Shown here in pieces: positions 1 to 5,973 of a stretch of DNA of 6,442 nt. The notes beneath the pieces are model-generated. The model made no database searches, was not told the DNA's origin, and saw only the letters and a program-made list of their open reading frames with translations. The stretch is from Chlorobiota bacterium. Lineage in GTDB: Bacteria; Bacteroidota; Bacteroidia; Bacteroidales; JAADJA01. Location: contig JAUVIX010000229.1 in the NCBI GenBank assembly GCA_030592565.1, forward strand, positions 1 through 6,442. Reading direction: 5' to 3'. How positions within the stretch are numbered: the first letter of the stretch is position 1; each line of letters starts with the position of its first letter. The position numbers and the translations under genes are program-made.

Positions 1-30
1 ACTTGCAGTATTGGATTGAAAAATAATAAA

Positions 31-750
31 ATGGGGAATATAAAAGCAAATATTAACAATCTCTTAATAATAGCTATGGCTTTGGTGGCTGCTTCGTGTG
101 TTAATTCTGAGAAGCAGATAGAGCAGGTTGAATTGAAAACGAGGATGGACACAATAAGCTACATAATTGGCCTTGACTATGGTATCGGGATACGTGAGCA
201 AAAAATCGATCCGAACAATATGGCAATTTACAAAGGGTTAAATGATGGCCTTGTCGGAAAGAGCATTTTAACCGACACTTTAAAAGAAAAATTGATCGAT
301 GACTTTAATGAAGAGTTGAAAGCAAGACTGGAAAAAGAGGGTGAGAAAATTGTTAAGCAAAATAAAATTGACGGATCAGAATATTTGAAAGAAAACAGTA
401 AAATGGAAGGTGTTGTGCAACTGGAGGACGGTTTGCAATATAAGATTCTTAAAGAGGGAAGTGGTCGTAATCCTGCTGTTACTGATAGTGTTATGATACA
501 TTATCGCGGTATGTTTACCGATGGGACAATATTTGACATGTCGTACGACCGGGGACCTGTAGGTGTGCGTCTGAATAAAATAATTAAAGGGCTTTCAGAA
601 GGAATACTACTAATGAAGCCCGGAGCAATTTACGAACTTTACATTCCGCCTGAACTGGCATATGGCGATAAAAATTTTGCAAACGTCATTCCGGGTGGGT
701 CAACACTGGTATATTCGATTGAAATGATTGAAGTAATTAATGAAAAATAA
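31..750 (+). CDS. FKBP-type peptidyl-prolyl cis-trans isomerase, lipoprotein
   Basis: This is a 239-residue envelope isomerase that speeds cis-trans rotation at X-Pro bonds. The N-terminus is a lipoprotein signal: a hydrophobic run at residues 11-21, then a VAASC lipobox with the lipidated Cys at 23. Residues ~35-125 resemble the FKBP_N/Mip-type dimerisation domain (DTISYIIGLDYG start, charged helix at ~84-110). Residues ~135-235 are the FKBP catalytic domain, with the landmarks IHYRG (Y158), IFD (F168, D169), IIKG (184-187), IPPELAYG (Y211) and a C-terminal LVYSIEMIEV strand. The tryptophan that floors the FKBP12 pocket (GW.EG) is Leu188 here, and the FKBP12 Phe46 position is Val177, so catalysis may be weaker than usual. 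I chose ATG 31 because it gives a compact signal peptide. TTG 16 is in frame and also possible, and the frame is open to the window edge. The stop lies 2 bases before the efflux adaptor start, which implies cotranscription. The family call is firm; the client proteins are unknown. Confidence 0.9.
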   Translation: MGNIKANINNLLIIAMALVAASCVNSEKQIEQVELKTRMDTISYIIGLDYGIGIREQKIDPNNMAIYKGLNDGLVGKSILTDTLKEKLIDDFNEELKARLEKEGEKIVKQNKIDGSEYLKENSKMEGVVQLEDGLQYKILKEGSGRNPAVTDSVMIHYRGMFTDGTIFDMSYDRGPVGVRLNKIIKGLSEGILLMKPGAIYELYIPPELAYGDKNFANVIPGGSTLVYSIEMIEVINEK

Positions 751-752
751 AA

Positions 753-1898
753 ATGACAGAGATGAAAAAGATATTTGTTTTAGTTGCAATGGTTGTCCTG
801 ACAGCATGTGGTAGTAGTGGGGATGATCCTGATGCAATAAAAAAGAAGATCACAGAATATAATTTGGAAATTGAGGAACTGCACTCTAAGGTTGCCGAAT
901 TGGAGAAAAAGCTGATTGCTTCTAATCCAAATGAAGATATGAGCAGTAAATTGCTCTCAGTCAATGTTCAGAAAGTGGTTCCCCGTCTTTTTAAACACCA
1001 CTTTGAAGCCGGTGGTACTGTAAAAGCGGTAAAAGAGGCTTTTATTAGTCCGCAGGTTAATGGTCAGATAACTGCCATTTATGTTCAGGAGGGTGACAGG
1101 GTTAATAAGGGGCAAATTCTTGCCAGGCTTGATACCGAAGTAACTGACAACACAATTCAGGAGGTGAAAACCAGCCTTGAACTCGCCCGTATCGTTTTTA
1201 AAAAACAAAAAGAGCTTTGGGATCAGAATATCGGCTCAGAGTTAGATTATCTGAATGCTAAAAACGGAGTTGAGTCTCTCGAGAGCAAACTTAAGACTCT
1301 TAAGGCTCAAAAGGCTATGGCTGAGCTCATTGCTCCTATAAACGGTATCGTGGATAATATTCTGCTTAAGGTTGGCGAGCTTGCATCACCCGGAAGACAG
1401 TTCATGCAGGTTGTTAGTCTTACTGACCTTTATATTAAGGCTGACGTATCGGAAATTTATCTTTCAAAAATTAAAAAGGGGGATACTGTTGAAGTTACGT
1501 TTCCTACTTATCCTGACATTAAAATGGGAGTGCCAATTGCACGCCTTGGGAATATTATTAATCCGCAAAACAGGACTTTTATTGTAGAGGTGAAAATTAA
1601 AAACCCTGATGGAAAGTTAAAGCCGAATATTTTGGCAATCCTTAATATGAATGACTACACAAAGGAGAATGCTCAGATAGTACCGGCAGTTATTGTAAAG
1701 CAGGATATGAAAGGAAAGTATCTTTACAGGATTAAGAAAGACGGAACTGGTTTTATTGCGGAGAAAGTTTATGTTAAGGTTGGAATGTCAGAAGGTGATA
1801 ATACCATGATATCCGAAGGATTAAATCCTGATGACAGAGTTATTGTTGCGGGATATAATCTTGTTGCAAATGGTGTAAAGGTCAGAGTGCTAAATTAA
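753..1898 (+). CDS. RND efflux periplasmic adaptor (membrane fusion) lipoprotein
   Basis: This 381-residue adaptor of the HlyD/AcrA class links an inner-membrane RND pump to an outer-membrane channel. The signal peptide ends in LTAC, with the lipidated Cys at 19. Residues 29-54 form a clean leucine-zipper-like coiled coil (I29, I33, Y36, I40, L43, V47, L50, L54 alternate 4-3), placed between the lipid anchor and the core. The first lipoyl-like half motif is at ~95-128 (SPQVNGQITAIYVQEGDRVNKGQ). A short alpha-hairpin follows at ~130-188, then the second lipoyl half at ~191-222 (LIAPINGIVDN). The beta-barrel covers ~225-300 and the membrane-proximal domain ~305-380. The length is normal for the family. 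The start is either ATG 753 (MTEMKK) or ATG 762 (MKKIFVL), and the latter gives the more classical signal peptide. The gene follows the isomerase by 2 bases and precedes its cognate permease by 35. The substrate cannot be read from the sequence. Confidence 0.93.
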   Translation: MTEMKKIFVLVAMVVLTACGSSGDDPDAIKKKITEYNLEIEELHSKVAELEKKLIASNPNEDMSSKLLSVNVQKVVPRLFKHHFEAGGTVKAVKEAFISPQVNGQITAIYVQEGDRVNKGQILARLDTEVTDNTIQEVKTSLELARIVFKKQKELWDQNIGSELDYLNAKNGVESLESKLKTLKAQKAMAELIAPINGIVDNILLKVGELASPGRQFMQVVSLTDLYIKADVSEIYLSKIKKGDTVEVTFPTYPDIKMGVPIARLGNIINPQNRTFIVEVKIKNPDGKLKPNILAILNMNDYTKENAQIVPAVIVKQDMKGKYLYRIKKDGTGFIAEKVYVKVGMSEGDNTMISEGLNPDDRVIVAGYNLVANGVKVRVLN

Positions 1899-1933
1899 TT
1901 GAACTGCTCATTAATCATAAAAATGATTGGGAA

Positions 1934-4900
1934 ATGGATGTAAATAAAAACAGAATAAAAGTGGTCAGGGATTTTTTTATGACCTCTTTTTCGCTAAACA
2001 ATAAAAATACGATTTATCTTTTGTCTGTTATCCTGATGTTTTTTGGGATATACTCATACCGTTCAATGCCAAAGGAGCTTTTTCCTGAGGTTTATTTCCC
2101 AACGGTATTGGTTAACACTATCTATCCCGGGAATCCACCTCTTGATATTGAGAATCTGATTACCCGTCCGCTTGAAAAGCAGATTGAAACTGTTAAGGGA
2201 ATCAAGAAAATATCATCAACCTCATCTCAGGATGTATCTGCAATAATAGTGGAGTTCAATACAAATGTTGATATTGATAAGGCTGTTGATGATGTGAAGG
2301 ATGCCGTTGACAAGGCGAAAAATGACTTGCCTGATGATCTTAAGAACGACCCTTTGGTTCAGGATATTGATTTTTCGGAATTTCCAATTATCAATATAAA
2401 CCTTTCAGGAGATTACAGCCTTGTGGAACTAAAGTACTATGCAGATTACCTGAAGGATGAAATTGAGAAAGTGGCGGAAATTTCGAAAGTTAATATTCAG
2501 GGAATCAATGACAGGGAGATTCAGATAAATGTTGACCCATATAAAATGGATATGTACAAGGTGAGCTTTCGTAATATTGAAGATGCGATAGTGCAGGAAA
2601 ATATTTCCATTTCGGGAGGGGAGCTTAAAACGGGTAAAACACGTCGTTCAATCAGAATAGTCGGGGAGTTTAGCGATACACGGCAGATTGACGATATCAT
2701 TGTAAAGTATGAGAAAGGCAATATCGTTTATGTTAGAGATATTGCCACAGTTGTTGATGGTTATGCTGAGCCGAATAACTTTGCAAGGTTAAATCTTCAT
2801 CCGGTTGTTTCGTTGCAGGTTGTAAAGAAAAGTGGTGAAAATCTCCTTGCTGCAACCGATCAGATATTTGAAATACTTGACAAGGCCAGGAATTTGAATG
2901 AGATACCTGAGAATCTCGTTGTAACACTGACTAATGACCAGTCTGATATGATCAGGAAACAGCTTACAAACCTTGAGAATTCAATGATAATGGGAATTAT
3001 TTTTGTTGTGCTCGTACTGTTCTTCTTCCTGGGTACACGAAATGCCCTACTCGTAGGACTCGCGATTCCATTGTCAATGTTCTTATCGTTTGTGGTTTTG
3101 AGCCTTCTTGGCTACAGGATAAATATGATTATTCTGTTTGCGCTCATACTTGCTCTGGGGATGCTGGTTGATAATGCCATTGTTGTTGTAGAAAATATTT
3201 ACCGGTATGTTGACAGGGGCTACCCGCTAATGAAGGCTGCAAAGCAGGCTACCGGAGAGATTGCTATGCCCATTATATCGTCAACTGCTACTACGCTGGC
3301 AGCATTCCTCCCAATTGCATTTTGGCACAGTATGATGGGTGAGTTTATGAAATATCTTCCCATTACCCTTATTATTGTTCTAACATCATCTTTATTTGTT
3401 GCACTTGTATTGATACCTGTGTTTGCTTCCGATTTTGTTAAAAAAGATGCACATTTCGAAAAGCGTAGTAAAAAACGTTCAATGATAATTGCCGGTCTGT
3501 TTCTTATATTCTCAATTATTTTCTATCTTTTCAAAGTTAATGTTTTGGGAAGTTTTTTATTAATTTTTGCAATAATTGGTCTGGCTAATATGTTTATATT
3601 TAATAAATTGGGGAAATGGTTCCAGTCCGATTTTTTGCGTTTGCTTGAAAAATGGTATGAAGATTTTCTACGGTTTGTATTAAAAAAAAGAAACCCGTTT
3701 TGGTTTATCTTAGGAACGTTTGCTCTATTGATATTAACCCTCTTTTTTCTAAAATTGAGGCAGCCTAAGATTGATATGTTCCCGCCCAATGACCCAAAGT
3801 ATATAAATATTATGGCAGAGCTTCCGATTGGAGCAAATATTTTTGCGACAGATTCTGTAATGAAATTAGTAGAAAAAGATGTTTTCAGAGTTATTGAGCC
3901 CAATTCAAATATTGTTAAATCTGTATTGACCAATGTTGGTTCGGGAAGTAAGGGAGAAAATGAACCGTTTGATGTTTCTGAAACACCTAACAGGGGTAGA
4001 ATAACTGTGAATTTTATTGATTTTGAAGATCGTGATGGTTTTGTGACTTCAGATATTATGATAGCACTTAGTAATGAGCTGATTGGTAAATATCCCGGCG
4101 TTCGTATCTCAATAGAAAAAAACAGAATGGGGCCTCCCACCGGCAAGCCGGTTAATATTGAAATCAGCGGAAAAGATTTCGATAAGCTGCTGTATCTTAC
4201 TGATACTATTCAAAGTGTTATCGACAATGCAAATATTGATGGTATTGAAGGGCTGAAAATTGATTTGGATGTGGGAATGCCGCAGCTTCTAGTGCACATT
4301 AACAGGGAGCAGGCACGCCGTTATGGGCTTTCAACAGCACAGATAGCAACTACTATTAGGACTGCCCTGTTTGGAAAAGAAATTTCGGACTATAAAGAGG
4401 GGGAGGACAAATATCCTATTCAGTTAAGGTTCGATGAAAAATACCGTTATAGTATCCCTGCATTAATGAATAAGAGGATAACTTTCAGGAGTCCGAGTAC
4501 CGGGAAAATAAGTCAGGTTCCTATTTCAGCAGTTGCCACATTTTCGTACAGTACAACCTTTGGTGCTGTAAAGCGCAGAGAGTTGACCAGGGTAATAACG
4601 ATTTATTCAAATGTTATTGAAGGATATAATGCAAATGATATCAATTTGCAATTGAAACCTGTGCTTGCCTCATTCCCTTTCCCCGAGGGATATAGTTACC
4701 AGTTTACAGGTGAACAGGAGGAACAGAAAGAGTCTATGGAGTTCCTGAGCAGAGCTATGCTCATAGCTATGTCGCTTATAATGATAATCTTGGTTACTCA
4801 GTTCAATTCTGTTATCAAGCCTCTGATTATTATGGTGAGTGTTCTGTTAAGTACTATCGGTGTTTTTGGAGGATTTGCCACTTTTAATATGGACCTGAGT

Positions 4901-5353
4901 GTTATCCTGACAGGAATTGGGATTGTTTCCCTGGCAGGTGTTGTTGTTAATAATGCCATTGTGCTTATCGACTTTATTAATCTCACAAAACTGCGAAGGA
5001 AAAATGAACTTGGTGTTGCCGAAAATGCTAACCTCACCGGAAACGATTCTAAAGAGTGTATTTTATTGGCAGGAAAGACGAGGCTTCGTCCGGTATTGTT
5101 AACGGCAATTACAACGATTCTTGGACTTTTGCCTATGGCTGTTGGATTGAATATTGACTTTGAAGGATTGCTGTCAGATTTTAATCCCAATATCTATTTT
5201 GGTGGTGATATGGCCAGTTTCTGGGGTCCGTTTGCCTGGACTGTTATTTTTGGGCTTTCATTTGCCACATTCCTGACTCTGGTCATTGTACCGGCACTAT
5301 ACCATCTGCTTTATCTTGGCAAACTTAAGATTGTTGGTTTTCGAAAAAAGTAA
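1934..5353 (+). CDS. RND-family efflux permease (AcrB/HAE1-like), inner membrane
   Basis: This 1139-residue proton-driven pump matches the whole RND fold and is about 90 residues longer than E. coli AcrB. TM1 lies at ~26-42. The first periplasmic porter region (~43-348) carries ELFPEVYFPTV and YPGNPP. TM2-TM6 lie at ~350-500, TM7 at ~587-606, the second porter region at ~607-938, and TM8-TM12 at ~940-1125. Residues 516-533 and 537-556 look like two extra hydrophobic helices between TM6 and TM7. Proton-relay positions by alignment to AcrB are D413 (D407), N414 (D408), N1006 (K940), R1050 (R971) and T1057 (T978). Two of the five therefore differ from AcrB, but similar VDNAIVV and VNNAIVL motifs are, from memory, common in other RND branches. 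The TM11-TM12 loop (~1073-1097) is enlarged. ATG 1934 is used, though ATG 1979 (residue 16) is a plausible alternative. The pump pairs with the adaptor upstream. No metal-specific signature was recognised, so a drug, lipid or other amphiphile is the likely cargo. Confidence 0.93.
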   Translation: MDVNKNRIKVVRDFFMTSFSLNNKNTIYLLSVILMFFGIYSYRSMPKELFPEVYFPTVLVNTIYPGNPPLDIENLITRPLEKQIETVKGIKKISSTSSQDVSAIIVEFNTNVDIDKAVDDVKDAVDKAKNDLPDDLKNDPLVQDIDFSEFPIININLSGDYSLVELKYYADYLKDEIEKVAEISKVNIQGINDREIQINVDPYKMDMYKVSFRNIEDAIVQENISISGGELKTGKTRRSIRIVGEFSDTRQIDDIIVKYEKGNIVYVRDIATVVDGYAEPNNFARLNLHPVVSLQVVKKSGENLLAATDQIFEILDKARNLNEIPENLVVTLTNDQSDMIRKQLTNLENSMIMGIIFVVLVLFFFLGTRNALLVGLAIPLSMFLSFVVLSLLGYRINMIILFALILALGMLVDNAIVVVENIYRYVDRGYPLMKAAKQATGEIAMPIISSTATTLAAFLPIAFWHSMMGEFMKYLPITLIIVLTSSLFVALVLIPVFASDFVKKDAHFEKRSKKRSMIIAGLFLIFSIIFYLFKVNVLGSFLLIFAIIGLANMFIFNKLGKWFQSDFLRLLEKWYEDFLRFVLKKRNPFWFILGTFALLILTLFFLKLRQPKIDMFPPNDPKYINIMAELPIGANIFATDSVMKLVEKDVFRVIEPNSNIVKSVLTNVGSGSKGENEPFDVSETPNRGRITVNFIDFEDRDGFVTSDIMIALSNELIGKYPGVRISIEKNRMGPPTGKPVNIEISGKDFDKLLYLTDTIQSVIDNANIDGIEGLKIDLDVGMPQLLVHINREQARRYGLSTAQIATTIRTALFGKEISDYKEGEDKYPIQLRFDEKYRYSIPALMNKRITFRSPSTGKISQVPISAVATFSYSTTFGAVKRRELTRVITIYSNVIEGYNANDINLQLKPVLASFPFPEGYSYQFTGEQEEQKESMEFLSRAMLIAMSLIMIILVTQFNSVIKPLIIMVSVLLSTIGVFGGFATFNMDLSVILTGIGIVSLAGVVVNNAIVLIDFINLTKLRRKNELGVAENANLTGNDSKECILLAGKTRLRPVLLTAITTILGLLPMAVGLNIDFEGLLSDFNPNIYFGGDMASFWGPFAWTVIFGLSFATFLTLVIVPALYHLLYLGKLKIVGFRKK

Positions 5354-5389
5354 TGACCTGAGATTAAAATAAAAAAATATCGTGTTTGC

Positions 5390-5419
5390 TTGCATATTTG
5401 AAATGAATAATTACTTTTG
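5390..5419 (+). promoter_or_regulatory. Predicted Bacteroidota-type promoter of the Rrf2 regulator gene
   Basis: The -7 box TACTTTTG (5412-5419) matches the Bacteroidota consensus TAnnTTTG exactly. A TTG at 5390-5392 sits 19 bases upstream, within the usual spacing of the -33 element. Transcription would start near 5424-5426, giving a leader of about 30 bases before ATG 5455. The promoter lies in the 101-base gap after the permease, so the regulator gene can be expressed independently of the efflux operon. Confidence 0.6.
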
Positions 5420-5431
5420 CATCGAATTACG

Positions 5432-5448
5432 ATATACAGGTAGTATAT
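5432..5448 (+). promoter_or_regulatory. Inverted repeat, candidate operator for Rrf2 autoregulation
   Basis: ATATAC (5432-5437) and GTATAT (5443-5448) are perfect inverted arms around the 5-base spacer AGGTA. The element lies just downstream of the predicted start site and 6 bases before the regulator ATG, where a bound repressor would block transcription. Rrf2 proteins are dimers that bind dyad sites, and many repress their own genes. The right half is repeated in front of the nitric oxide reductase. The A+T-rich arms could arise by chance, so the assignment is tentative. Confidence 0.4.
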
Positions 5449-5454
5449 AAAATT

Positions 5455-5868
5455 ATGAAACTCTCAAAGACATCGGAATACGCACTTAGGATATTGACAT
5501 TTATGATTAACAACGATATGCAAGTGTTTACCGCAAAATATTTAATTGATGCACTAAATGTGCCTGACCCGTATTTGCGCCGTTTGATGACGGATTTGTC
5601 GAAGAAAGGATTTATAAAAAGCCTGCAAGGCAGGGACGGGGGTTATGTCTTCGCCAAGAATGCCAATAAAATTTATCTGTCGCAGGTAGTTGACGCAGTG
5701 GAGGGAATGGAAAAATATCAAGGATGTATATTAGGTTTTGGTGAGTGTAGCGATGATCATCCCTGTAGTTTGCATACAAAATATGCTCCTATTAAGGATG
5801 AGCTTATCAGTTTTCTTCTTACAACTACAATTTCAGAATTAAAAAGTCCGGAGGTATATAAGTTTTAG
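5455..5868 (+). CDS. Rrf2-family transcriptional regulator, NsrR-like iron-sulfur sensor
   Basis: This 137-residue winged-helix DNA-binding protein has a normal family length. The start MKLSKTSEYALRIL is typical of Rrf2. The helix-turn-helix covers ~25-55, with a recognition helix around VPDPYLRRLMTDLSKKG, and the wing is GRDGGYVFAK (59-68). Three cysteines, C91, C98 and C104, in the arrangement C-x6-C-x5-C followed by SLH, match the Fe-S cluster ligands of NsrR/IscR/RsrR-type members. The cluster would be the sensor for nitric oxide, redox state or iron status. A nitric oxide reductase gene follows after 105 bases, and both genes share a promoter-proximal sequence block. An NsrR-like role, repressing the reductase until NO damages the cluster, is therefore the best inference. 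IscR-like or other redox roles cannot be excluded, so no symbol is given. The upstream promoter and dyad suggest autoregulation. Confidence 0.88.
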   Translation: MKLSKTSEYALRILTFMINNDMQVFTAKYLIDALNVPDPYLRRLMTDLSKKGFIKSLQGRDGGYVFAKNANKIYLSQVVDAVEGMEKYQGCILGFGECSDDHPCSLHTKYAPIKDELISFLLTTTISELKSPEVYKF

Positions 5869-5874
5869 TTTTTT

Positions 5875-5909
5875 TTTGATTTAAATAATACACAGGAGTA
5901 GTATATATA
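5875..5909 (+). promoter_or_regulatory. Leader block of the nitric oxide reductase gene, similar to the regulator's leader
   Basis: The gap 5869-5973 opens with nine T residues. It then holds TTTG (5875-5878), ACAGGAG (5892-5898) and TAGTATATA (5899-5907). In front of the Rrf2 gene the order is the same: TTTTG (5415-5419), ACAGG (5436-5440) and TAGTATATA (5441-5449). The spacing is similar and the two-base AG is the main difference. The common block could be a shared operator for the Rrf2 protein. TTTG, 20 bases, then TAGTATAT also has promoter-like spacing, but the -7 match is poor. The remainder of the gap (5910-5973) is very A+T-rich. Confidence 0.4.
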
Positions 5910-5960
5910 GTTTATCAACATTTATTAATAACAAATATTTAAAATTATAAAAGAATCATT

Positions 5961-5971
5961 ACTTGACAAGT
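5961..5971 (+). promoter_or_regulatory. Short palindrome just before the nitric oxide reductase start
   Basis: ACTTG and CAAGT are perfect inverted arms around a single A, ending 2 bases before ATG 5974. It sits where a ribosome or a repressor would act. It is the only G/C-containing dyad in an otherwise A+T-rich leader. Five-base arms are short, so this is a weak candidate operator or translation-control site. No copy is present in the regulator's leader. Confidence 0.25.
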
Positions 5972-5973
5972 TT

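Noticed and set aside
16..30. TTG at 16 as the isomerase start.
   Set aside because: It is in frame and possible, but ATG 31 gives a shorter lipoprotein signal with an A-rich upstream region typical of Bacteroidota starts. It remains an alternative only.
3523..4146. Long reverse-strand open frame of 207 codons inside the permease gene.
   Set aside because: It lies wholly antisense to a clearly conserved RND coding region, its translation has no recognisable domain, and it has no promoter or ribosome site. It is a shadow frame.
4798..5190. Reverse-strand open frame of 130 codons opposite permease TM9-TM11.
   Set aside because: It is antisense to conserved transmembrane coding sequence, with low-complexity Ser/Thr/Arg-rich composition typical of shadow frames.
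5869..5877. Run of nine T after the Rrf2 stop as a rho-independent terminator.
   Set aside because: No stable G+C-containing hairpin precedes it; only a weak TAAAA/TTTTA pairing with a long loop is possible.
5922..5940. Palindromes TTATTAATAA and AAATATTT in the reductase leader as operators.
   Set aside because: Both consist only of A and T in an extremely A+T-rich stretch, where such palindromes are expected by chance.
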